A DNA stretch of 16,211 nt. It comes from Oscillospiraceae bacterium. Lineage in GTDB: Bacteria > Bacillota > Clostridia > Oscillospirales > Ruminococcaceae. The stretch covers positions 1 to 16,211 of the forward strand of contig WRLS01000027.1 of the NCBI GenBank assembly GCA_009776345.1. Direction: 5' to 3'. The notes under the pieces are model-generated. The model was not told where the DNA came from, did no database searches, and saw only the letters and a program-made list of their open reading frames with translations. The translations under genes were made by a program, and so were the position numbers. Below, in pieces: positions 7,149-14,331 of this stretch (positions are counted from its first letter, which is position 1; each line of letters opens with the position of its first letter).

Positions 7149-8669
7149 CTAGACCGGCGAAAGCCCAAGAAGCTCCCCGTAAACGCCGTGAAGATCGCCG
7201 ATTGACTTTTCATAAATGCGCTTTCTCGGCAGGTAAAACTCGTGGCGGCCTTGATCCGGCAGGACAGTGGAGCGGATTTGCATGGAGCGTTCAACCAGGG
7301 ATGTCACGCCCTCGTATAAACCAACGCCATAGCCCGCGATAGCACAGCACGCCAAGGAGGCCGTATCCGCCAAGGCAATAGTGGAAATCGGTATGCCCAG
7401 CACATCGGCTTTGATACCGGCGAACACCGCGCTTATAGAACCGCCGCCCACGCTGATCACGCGCTCGAAATCAAGGGTCGGCACAAGCTCCCGCATGATG
7501 TCCGCGTAAATGCCATACTCATACGCGATGCCCTCCATGACCGCGCGGTAGAGGTGCGCGGATTTGTGGTGCAGGCCTAAACCGATATAGCTGCCGCGCA
7601 CCAAAGAATCATTGGGGCAGACCCGCCCGGTAAAATGCGGGATAAAAATAAGGTCCCCGCTGCCCGGCGGGATTTTTTCCGCCATGCTGTCCAGCTCACT
7701 GAAGCTTTTTTCCTTGCCTAAAACATCGTCCCTCATCCACCTAAGGCACAGCCCGCCGCCGTTTATATATGCCATCGGCGTGAAAAGCCCTTCTATCACG
7801 GAGGATGCGTACAGGATTGTTTTGTGCTTTACATCGGGGTTGTAAATATCGGTCGCGCAGGCGAGTACCGATGCCGTGCCGGACACGTCAAAGAGCAGGC
7901 CGCTGCTGATAATCCCCGCGCCGAAGGCGGACGCCGCTGTGTCCCCGCATCCCGCCGCAAAGGGCGTCCCCTGTGCAAGCCCGCATTGCGCCGCCATTTC
8001 CGCGGTAAGCCTTCCGGCGATATCGTATGGGCGGAGTATGCGCGGAAGCTTGTCCCGTTTTACATCCATGCCATAAAGAAGCTCGTCAGACCATTGGCGC
8101 TTGCCGGTATCCGCAAAGCCGGAAAAGTGGATATATGTGTGGTCGGTAAAGGCATCATCGCCGCGAAGCCCGCACAGCCGCATTACACAGTAGGCGGAGG
8201 GCTGAATAAACTTGTGGATTTTGCGGTATACATCGGGATGCTCGTTTTTCCACCAGAGCGTTTTCGGGCCGTGCGCATATGTGATTGGCGTGCCGGTCAG
8301 GGAAATCACGCGCCCCTCCCCGAAATCCAAAAAAGGCTGCCGGTATTTCCCGCAGCGGGTATCCAGCCAGCTGTCATACGGCGTAGCCGCCATGCCGTCC
8401 GCGCCTACGCCCATAATCCCCGCCATCTGCCCGCTTATGCCGACAGCGGCGACAGCGCCGGGGGATAAGCCGGACGCGTCCATCACGGTGCGGATTGTGC
8501 GAATGACCGAGCCCAGCATTTCCTCAGGGTCTTGTGTAACGGCGTTTTGCCCGGGATACAACAGCCGCGAGGGTTCAAACGCGTCCTGAATCAAATTGCC
8601 GTTTTCGTCAAGCAGCGCGGTTTTTGTCCCCTGTGTCCCTATATCTACGCCAATAAGATAACTCAGCAT
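7149..8669 (-). CDS. FGGY-family carbohydrate kinase (xylulokinase-like)
   Basis: ATP-dependent kinase for a ketose or polyol, last gene of the five-gene operon. The 506-residue length is typical. Visible features are the N-terminal phosphate loop GVDIGTQGTKTALLD, the sugar-proximal GISGQM and SWLDTRC segments, the catalytic base Asp243 in AGCGDTAAS, and the nucleotide-binding DVSGTAS and SVGGGSIS motifs. It is closest in style to XylB-like kinases, but substrate identity in this family cannot be read reliably from motifs. The start is certain: its ATG overlaps the upstream stop by one base (TAATG) and GGAGGGGGAG (8672-8681) precedes it. Being coupled to the oxidoreductase gene, it presumably phosphorylates the end product of the upstream steps. 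Confidence 0.9.
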   Translation of the reverse strand: MLSYLIGVDIGTQGTKTALLDENGNLIQDAFEPSRLLYPGQNAVTQDPEEMLGSVIRTIRTVMDASGLSPGAVAAVGISGQMAGIMGVGADGMAATPYDSWLDTRCGKYRQPFLDFGEGRVISLTGTPITYAHGPKTLWWKNEHPDVYRKIHKFIQPSAYCVMRLCGLRGDDAFTDHTYIHFSGFADTGKRQWSDELLYGMDVKRDKLPRILRPYDIAGRLTAEMAAQCGLAQGTPFAAGCGDTAASAFGAGIISSGLLFDVSGTASVLACATDIYNPDVKHKTILYASSVIEGLFTPMAYINGGGLCLRWMRDDVLGKEKSFSELDSMAEKIPPGSGDLIFIPHFTGRVCPNDSLVRGSYIGLGLHHKSAHLYRAVMEGIAYEYGIYADIMRELVPTLDFERVISVGGGSISAVFAGIKADVLGIPISTIALADTASLACCAIAGYGVGLYEGVTSLVERSMQIRSTVLPDQGRHEFYLPRKRIYEKSIGDLHGVYGELLGLSPV

Positions 8670-9700
8670 TACTCCCCCTCCAAATAAACTATCCGCTTCT
8701 CAATAATAGAGCGGTTGCCCGCGTCTACTACCTTTACCGCCATCTTCCCGTCATGCCCCGTCACTTTCGGGGCTTTGCCTGTATTTATACATTCGATAAA
8801 CGAGATATCCTCATTCAAATACGCGTCCTTAAAGAGCTGCCGCCAGCTGTTCACCAGCGGGTAGCTGCCGGTTTTGCTATCTGTAGTACAGGTCAGCACA
8901 CAGTCGCCCTCCAGCCTGCCTATGAAAACACAGCCCTTAGTGCCGAGTATCTCGGTCCTTGCGTCGTAGGCATAGCCCACGCCCTGGGCGCCGTCTATCA
9001 TGCCCTGCATCCCGTTTTCAAAGGACGCCGCCATAACTACGTTGTCGTAGAAATCCGGGAAATCAGCCTTCGCGTCCGGGCAGCGGTAGTTGCCGCCGAT
9101 CGCGTAAACCGAGGCAAACTCGCTTCCTGTAAACCAGCGGAGCGTGTCGATATCATGGCTGTTTACCTCGGCAAGTGGGCCGTTAGATTTTTGGATGTCG
9201 TACATCCACGGCTGAGGCACGCTGGGGCCGCGCGTGTTGGAGCGCACCATCACAACATCGCCGACAGCGCCGCTGTCCACGACTTCTTTGGCGCGGGCAA
9301 AGCTTTGGTCATAACGGCGCATAAAGCCAATTTGCAGGACAGCGCCGCCTTTTTTTGCCGCGGCGATCATCTCGTCACATTCCTCGGCGGTCATCGCCAT
9401 GGGTTTTTCGCACAGGATATGCTTGCCCGCAAGCGCGGCGGCAACCGCCGCTTCTTTATGGAATTTTGTTGGGGACACGATTACATAGGCATCGATGCTT
9501 TTATCCTCCAGCGCCTGTTCATAGCTGCGGTAATGCGCGGATATCCCAAGCTCTCTACAAGCTGCCGCCGCCGCTTCTTCGGCAGGGTCGACCATAGCCG
9601 CGATCCGTGCGCCTGGGACATTTTTCGCGAAGTTTACGGCGTGGATCATCCCCGCGCGGCCCGCCCCGATTACGCAAATTCCGATTTCTGCTTTTTTCAT
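8669..9700 (-). CDS. Gfo/Idh/MocA-family oxidoreductase (inositol 2-dehydrogenase-like)
   Basis: NAD(P)-dependent sugar or cyclitol dehydrogenase, 343 residues. I choose the ATG at 9700 over that at 9715 because GGGAG (9709-9713) lies 8 nt before it. The N-terminal Rossmann fold shows VIGAGRAG (about 10-17); the catalytic lysine is in CEKPM (K99). The C-terminal domain carries NSHDIDTLRW (180-189) with the probable catalytic His182, a signature shared with inositol dehydrogenases. Members act on inositols, glucose, sugar acids or 3-keto sugars, so the substrate is open. It follows the isomerase-like gene by 15 nt and overlaps the kinase start by one base. Confidence 0.9.
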   Translation of the reverse strand: MKKAEIGICVIGAGRAGMIHAVNFAKNVPGARIAAMVDPAEEAAAAACRELGISAHYRSYEQALEDKSIDAYVIVSPTKFHKEAAVAAALAGKHILCEKPMAMTAEECDEMIAAAKKGGAVLQIGFMRRYDQSFARAKEVVDSGAVGDVVMVRSNTRGPSVPQPWMYDIQKSNGPLAEVNSHDIDTLRWFTGSEFASVYAIGGNYRCPDAKADFPDFYDNVVMAASFENGMQGMIDGAQGVGYAYDARTEILGTKGCVFIGRLEGDCVLTCTTDSKTGSYPLVNSWRQLFKDAYLNEDISFIECINTGKAPKVTGHDGKMAVKVVDAGNRSIIEKRIVYLEGE

Positions 9701-9715
9701 GTTAGTTTCTCCCAT

Positions 9716-11056
9716 TCACAGCACCGTACTTTCAAACCCAAACACGCGGGACAATTGCAGCAGCTCGTGCGTACAGCGGCCTTTTATGATCAGCGCGTGG
9801 TGGGAGCAAAGCGTCTGCATGATTTCATGGCCGTTGTTGTTGACGAACCGTATCAGCGCGCCGTTGCGGCAGTCGGAGCCGGGGTACTGCTCGTAACCGT
9901 CGATGCTTGCTTCTATGATGATCATTTTTTTCATGTTGGGATGTATTTTTGCAAGGGTTATCGGCCCCGCCTGCATTTCGCAATCTACCATCAAGGCGTT
10001 GTCGTTTACGATTTCCAGGACCTTGGGGCGCAGCATCCAGCGGGAGCAGAAGCTTTGCGGGGCAAGCCCGAAATAGCCGCAGTGTACGCCGAGCGCGTGG
10101 TTGTCAGGGTCGGGGACTTTGGGGAACTCGTCGATTTTTTCGTGCTTGAGGGCCGCCATGCCGACAAGGAAGGGATAGATGTTTGTCATCATAAGCGGGC
10201 GGCAAAGCGCGCTGTAGACGATAAATTTGCTGATGAGCGTGACGGTGTCGCCCTCGCAAACCCATAAGATGTTGTCTTTTTCAAACAGCATATTCCACGC
10301 AAGGCAGGGCGTTGTGCCGGAGTGGAAGGATTCATTTAGGCAGTTTGCCCCGACGCCTTGGACATCGCCCACCTCTTTCATCGTATCCTTTACGGCGAGA
10401 TACAGCTTGACGGCTTTCAGGTAGTTTGCGCAGTTTACGCCCTCCATTGGGACATCCCAATCCGCGGATGCCTCCTGCGCGCGCCCGTCCGATATATCCT
10501 CCGCCCGCGCGTTCAGCTCTTTATAACTGCGGTAGATAATTTTTACGCCGAAGACATCCTCCATCTGCCGCGTACATTGTTCTTCCCACCAATAAAAACG
10601 CTTGAATATCCCCGACTGCATCCCTTCACCGGGGCTGTCCTGGAACATTAGGAAACGTATGCCTTTTCGCATCGCGCTTTTACAGCCGAGCGCGCGGAGT
10701 ATAACTTTCGCAAGCTCCACGGTGTAGGGGGAAAATACCGTGCATCCGGCTTCCTCCCGCAGGAATGACACGATCTCCCAGTCCCACATCTCCACCGTGC
10801 CGAATTGGGAGGTCAGCGCGATAAAGGGCTTATTTACGGCGCGGAACACATCCTTTTGGCTGAACGCGCTCCCGATCAGCTGCGGCAGGACTGCCGCGTC
10901 GGCTTCCGTCGGGATTTCTTGCCCCAAGGGGATTGCGGGCAGGAAATCCGCTTCGCCGCCATACATCGATTTCAGTATATCAATCTGTGCTTCAAATTCA
11001 TTTTGCTCCCGTTCGTTCCTGCCGGGAAGGTATAAGGGCTGCAGCGTTGCTTTCAT
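9716..11056 (-). CDS. L-fucose/L-arabinose isomerase-like protein, substrate unknown
   Basis: A 446-residue protein that I place in the L-fucose/L-arabinose isomerase-like superfamily from its overall form: an N-terminal domain with alternating short strands and helices (FIALTSQFGTVEMWDWE), and a C-terminal part with GVGANCLNESF, WVCEGDTVTLISKFI and NALGVHCGYFG segments rich in potential metal ligands. It does not match classical FucI or AraA closely by eye. The likely role is aldose-ketose isomerisation or a related reaction on the operon's intermediate. I start at ATG 11056, which has AAAAGGAG at 11066-11073 (9 nt spacing), not the ATG at 11086 inside the SDR gene. It lies 16 nt after that gene and 15 nt before the Gfo/Idh gene. 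Confidence 0.75.
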   Translation of the reverse strand: MKATLQPLYLPGRNEREQNEFEAQIDILKSMYGGEADFLPAIPLGQEIPTEADAAVLPQLIGSAFSQKDVFRAVNKPFIALTSQFGTVEMWDWEIVSFLREEAGCTVFSPYTVELAKVILRALGCKSAMRKGIRFLMFQDSPGEGMQSGIFKRFYWWEEQCTRQMEDVFGVKIIYRSYKELNARAEDISDGRAQEASADWDVPMEGVNCANYLKAVKLYLAVKDTMKEVGDVQGVGANCLNESFHSGTTPCLAWNMLFEKDNILWVCEGDTVTLISKFIVYSALCRPLMMTNIYPFLVGMAALKHEKIDEFPKVPDPDNHALGVHCGYFGLAPQSFCSRWMLRPKVLEIVNDNALMVDCEMQAGPITLAKIHPNMKKMIIIEASIDGYEQYPGSDCRNGALIRFVNNNGHEIMQTLCSHHALIIKGRCTHELLQLSRVFGFESTVL

Positions 11057-11072
11057 TAGGGACATCTCCTTT

Positions 11073-11837
11073 TCATCTTGCGGCATACCCGCCGTCTACA
11101 ATTATATCGCTGCCGGTGGTGTAACCGGATGCGCCGCTTGCAAGATACAGGATCGCGGGCATAAGCTCCTCAGGCTCGCCCATGCGGTTTTGCGGGATTA
11201 GCGGCATCCAGGCATCGCGCAGCTCCTTTGGCGTATCCGCGGACATCGGTGTGTTGATATATCCCGGGCTTATGGAATTCACACGGATGCCGTACTGCGC
11301 CCATTCCACCGCCAAAGAACGTGTCATATGTATGACCCCAGCCTTTGACGCGTTGTATGACGCCTGCCACTGCGGCACATTAACAACAGTGCCCGACATT
11401 GACGCCATGTTGATAATCGAGCCGCGGATACCGCGCTCATGCATAATTTTACCCGCCGCCCTTGCGACGATATATTCCCCGGTAAGGTTTATGTCTATGA
11501 CCTGCCGCCATTGGTCAATCGTCGCGCCGAAGGTATCCTTATGGATACAGATGCCCGCGTTGTTGAACACAACATCAGGCGGCCCCGCAAACTCCATCAT
11601 TTCAGCCAGGCCCTTGTCAACTTGCTCTTCACTTGTTACATCGACGATAAGGCTCAGTGCCTTGCCGCCCGCATCTTCAATCAGACGGACAGTTTCATCC
11701 GCGCCCGTGCGGGAGAAAATCACAATCGCAGCGCCCGCCTTGGCAAGCCCCAGCGCGACAACCTGCCCGATCCCGCGCCCCGCCCCTGTCACCAGCGCGG
11801 CCTTTCCCTTTAAGCTGAACAATTCTTCTAAATACAT
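11073..11837 (-). CDS. Short-chain dehydrogenase/reductase (SDR), classical type
   Basis: NAD(P)-dependent oxidoreductase of 254 residues, the classical SDR length. Visible motifs are the cofactor loop TGAGRGIG (about 17-24), DVT, NNAG (about 92-95), the catalytic Ser in NMASMSG, the YNASK active site (Tyr and Lys four apart), and ISPGYINTPM after it; the C-terminus IIVDGGYA is typical. It resembles sugar/polyol dehydrogenases such as gluconate 5-dehydrogenase or threitol dehydrogenase types. The start has AAAGGGGG (11847-11854) 9 nt upstream, overlapping the stop of the preceding dehydrogenase gene. As the second gene of the operon it probably oxidises or reduces the same substrate series. 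Confidence 0.92.
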   Translation of the reverse strand: MYLEELFSLKGKAALVTGAGRGIGQVVALGLAKAGAAIVIFSRTGADETVRLIEDAGGKALSLIVDVTSEEQVDKGLAEMMEFAGPPDVVFNNAGICIHKDTFGATIDQWRQVIDINLTGEYIVARAAGKIMHERGIRGSIINMASMSGTVVNVPQWQASYNASKAGVIHMTRSLAVEWAQYGIRVNSISPGYINTPMSADTPKELRDAWMPLIPQNRMGEPEELMPAILYLASGASGYTTGSDIIVDGGYAAR

Positions 11838-11852
11838 ATCAGCACGCCCCCT

Positions 11853-12872
11853 TTAATCCATATCAATTATAACCTTCATGGCCTTGTCCTTCTGCTTATC
11901 AATAAGCTCATAGGCGCGCGCGAATTCGCCGAAGGGGACATGGTCGGTGATAAGCGCATCAAGCTCTATCTTGCCTTCCCCGATCAGCCGTACAGCGTCT
12001 ATATAATCCTCCACACGGTACATCGCCGTGCCGATGAGTTTAAGCTCGCGGTCCTGGATGAAGCCCATGTTCACTGTGCTTAAATCGCCGAACACGCCGA
12101 CAACTACGATATCGCTGCCCTTGCGCGCGTGGATGATTGCTTCATTTATTGTTTGTTCGATACCGACACATTCGAAAATGACATCCGCGCCGTCTGTCCC
12201 AAAAGCTTCGAGCATTGCTTCTTTCAGATTTTTCTCACGCGGGTTTATGGTGCCGATGCCGCATTTTTGCGCGACCTCAAGGCGGTATGCGCTAAGCTCG
12301 GAAAGCAGGACGGTTTTTGCCCCCATCGCCTTGCAGAACTGCCCGACTAAATTTCCGATAGGCCCGCCGCCCAACACCAGCACGGATTTGCCGGCAACAT
12401 CCCCAAAACGGCGGATAGCATGGACTGCCACCGCGGCAGGCTCGACCATTGCGCCGTGGTCATAGCTCATTTCATCCGGCAGCTTCAATACCTTCGACGC
12501 GTCTGTTACAAAAAATTCGCTCGCCATCCCGGTTGTCTGGAAGCCCATAACTTTAAGGGTTTCACAGGCGTTGTACATTCCGTGGGTGCATGGATAACAC
12601 TCGCCGCAAACCACCTGCGGCTGGATTGTAACCTTGTCGCCCGGCTTAAAGCCATCGACACCGCCGCCGGCCTCCGCGACTTCGCAGGAAACCTCATGCC
12701 CCTGCACAACAGGGTAGCCCGTATAGGGGTGCTTGCCGTGGTTTACATGGATATCCGACCCGCATATGCCGATCTTTTTCATCTTAACTTTTATTTGCCC
12801 GTCACCTACAGGCGGCACGGGGACATCGCGGTAAACAATCTTGCCCGGTTCGGTCATAATGGCTTGTTTCAT
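11853..12872 (-). CDS. Zinc-dependent medium-chain alcohol/polyol dehydrogenase
   Basis: First gene of the operon; oxidises a secondary alcohol of a sugar, polyol or similar compound with NAD(P). I start at ATG 12872 (339 aa): AAAGGGG lies about 8 nt upstream, and the longer reading frame to 12929 would begin inside the -35 box. Catalytic zinc ligands are Cys37 in GICGSD and His59-Glu60 in GHE; structural zinc cysteines are C89, C92, C95 and C103. The Rossmann motif VLVLGGGPIGNLVG follows, then the acidic loop SELSAYRLEVA at the end of the second strand, which suggests NAD rather than NADP. It resembles sorbitol, threonine or galactitol-1-phosphate dehydrogenases; the exact substrate is not readable. 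Confidence 0.92.
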   Translation of the reverse strand: MKQAIMTEPGKIVYRDVPVPPVGDGQIKVKMKKIGICGSDIHVNHGKHPYTGYPVVQGHEVSCEVAEAGGGVDGFKPGDKVTIQPQVVCGECYPCTHGMYNACETLKVMGFQTTGMASEFFVTDASKVLKLPDEMSYDHGAMVEPAAVAVHAIRRFGDVAGKSVLVLGGGPIGNLVGQFCKAMGAKTVLLSELSAYRLEVAQKCGIGTINPREKNLKEAMLEAFGTDGADVIFECVGIEQTINEAIIHARKGSDIVVVGVFGDLSTVNMGFIQDRELKLIGTAMYRVEDYIDAVRLIGEGKIELDALITDHVPFGEFARAYELIDKQKDKAMKVIIDMD

Positions 12873-12900
12873 GATTACAGCCCCTTTCTTTGTACTTACA

Positions 12901-12929
12901 GTTATACTACACCGGCGGCGGGTTGTCAA
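12901..12929 (-). promoter_or_regulatory. Predicted sigma-A promoter of the five-gene dehydrogenase operon
   Basis: On the minus strand, consensus TTGACA (12924-12929), 17-bp spacer, TATAAC (12901-12906). This is the strongest -35/-10 pair in the window. The -35 box overlaps that of the opposing melA promoter on the palindrome GTTGTCAAC (12922-12930, one base offset). Confidence 0.7.
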
Positions 12930-12952
12930 CGTATACCTAAATATGTTAATAT
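12923..12952 (+). promoter_or_regulatory. Predicted melA promoter with possible operator repeats
   Basis: TTGTCA (12923-12928) and TAATAT (12947-12952) are 18 bp apart, with TGT directly before the -10 as an extended element. ATGTTAA occurs at 12943-12949 and again at 12954-12960, exactly 11 bp apart, overlapping and following the -10 box: a possible binding site for a regulator. No regulator gene is in the window. Confidence 0.5.
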
Positions 12953-12986
12953 TATGTTAAACAACGAACAAACGGGAGGTAGCTTC

Positions 12987-14309
12987 ATGGCGAAGATTAC
13001 AATAATGGGTGCGGGCAGCACTGTATTCGCCCGCAATGTCTTGGGGGACTGTATGTGTTCCCCCGTGCTTGCCGACAGCGAAATCGCGCTTTATGATATT
13101 GACGCAAAGCGCCTAAGGGAAAGCGAGGCAATAATCGGCGCAATAAACAAAGGCCTGGGCGGCAAAGCGAAGATTAAAGCTTACCACGGGACCGGAAACC
13201 GCAAAGACGCGCTTAAAGCCGCGGATTTTGTGGTCAATACAATCCAGGTTGGTTTGTATGACCCATGCACAATAATTGACTTTGAGATACCTAAAAAATA
13301 CGGCCTGCGCCAGACAATCGCCGACACGCTGGGCATCGGCGGCATAATGCGCGCCCTTCGCACAATCCCCGTAATGAAAGGCTTTGCGGAGGATATGGAG
13401 GAAAATTGCCCCGATGCATGGCTGCTCAACTACACAAACCCGATGTCCATGCTCACGGGGTATATGCAGCGGTATACCGGTGTGAAGACTGTCGGGCTTT
13501 GCCACAGTGTACAGGCCTGCTCCGAGCATTTGCTGAAGGCGCTGGGCATGGAAGACAAGCTGGACGGCCGAAAAGAGCTTATAGCGGGCATCAACCATAT
13601 GGGGTGGCTGCTGGAAATACAGGATAAAAACGGCAATGACCTGTATCCCGAAATAAAAAAGCGCGCCGCCGCGAAAAACTCTGCGGAAAAGCACGGCGAC
13701 ATGGTGCGCTACGATTACATTGATAAATTAGGGTATTACTGCACGGAATCCAGCGAACACAACGCCGAGTACAACCCGTTTTACATAAAATCCAAATACC
13801 CGCAGCTTATTGAGCGGTTTAACATCCCGCTTGACGAGTACCCGCGCCGCTGTATAAACCAGATTGCGGGCTGGGCGGATGAATACAAAAGCCTGACGTC
13901 CAAAGATACGCCGGAACACAAACGCTCCGGCGAGTACGCGTCCTACATCATGGAAGCGATGGTTACAGGTGTGCCGTATAAAATCGGCGGCAATGTACTC
14001 AACCACGGCGGGCTTATTGAAAACCTGCCGCGCGATGCCTGCGTAGAAGTCCCCTGTATGGTTGACGGGCGCGGGGTAAACCCATGCTACGCGGGAAAGC
14101 TTCCGGTACAGCTCGCCGCGATGAACATGACGCATATAAATGTGCATCTTATTGCAATTGAAGCGGCGGCAACGCTAAAGCGCGAGCATATTTACCACGC
14201 CGCCATGCTGGACCCGCACACCGCGGCGGAGCTTTCCATTGACGATATCCGCGATATGGTGGATGAGCTGATTGACGCGCACGGTGACTGGCTGCCGAAG
14301 TATATATAG
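12987..14309 (+). CDS. melA: Glycoside hydrolase family 4 alpha-galactosidase (MelA-like)
   Basis: Cytoplasmic GH4 glycosidase that works by NAD-dependent oxidation at C3 with a divalent metal, cleaving alpha-galactosides such as melibiose in characterised relatives. The 440-residue protein matches E. coli MelA from memory along its whole length: MGAGSTVFARNVLGD at the NAD site, QTIADTLGIGGIMRALRTIP, LNYTNPM (N151), the metal ligands Cys172-His173 in GLCHSVQ and His204 in GINHM, and the C-terminal VYHAAMLDPHTA-type segment and HGDWLP ending. The start at 12987 has GGGAGGT (12974-12980) 6 nt upstream; the open frame continues 567 nt further 5' but those codons are antisense to the dehydrogenase gene. 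Substrate could be another alpha-linked sugar, since GH4 specificity varies. It is divergent from the catabolic operon and probably co-transcribed with yifB. Confidence 0.92.
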   Translation: MAKITIMGAGSTVFARNVLGDCMCSPVLADSEIALYDIDAKRLRESEAIIGAINKGLGGKAKIKAYHGTGNRKDALKAADFVVNTIQVGLYDPCTIIDFEIPKKYGLRQTIADTLGIGGIMRALRTIPVMKGFAEDMEENCPDAWLLNYTNPMSMLTGYMQRYTGVKTVGLCHSVQACSEHLLKALGMEDKLDGRKELIAGINHMGWLLEIQDKNGNDLYPEIKKRAAAKNSAEKHGDMVRYDYIDKLGYYCTESSEHNAEYNPFYIKSKYPQLIERFNIPLDEYPRRCINQIAGWADEYKSLTSKDTPEHKRSGEYASYIMEAMVTGVPYKIGGNVLNHGGLIENLPRDACVEVPCMVDGRGVNPCYAGKLPVQLAAMNMTHINVHLIAIEAAATLKREHIYHAAMLDPHTAAELSIDDIRDMVDELIDAHGDWLPKYI

Positions 14310-14331
14310 CAATTTGGCGGGGGGATGAAAA

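Noticed and set aside
7824..8468. 214-codon plus-strand open frame
   Set aside because: Shadow of the FGGY kinase gene, whose catalytic motifs lie on the other strand.
8753..10267. 504-codon open frame on the plus strand
   Set aside because: It is wholly antisense to the Gfo/Idh and isomerase-like genes, which have clear family motifs, good ribosome binding sites and tight operon spacing. The product shows no recognisable domain.
12420..12986. 5' extension of the melA reading frame
   Set aside because: These codons are antisense to the Zn-dehydrogenase and cross both promoters. GGGAGGT before 12987 and alignment of the NAD motif with MelA fix the start there.
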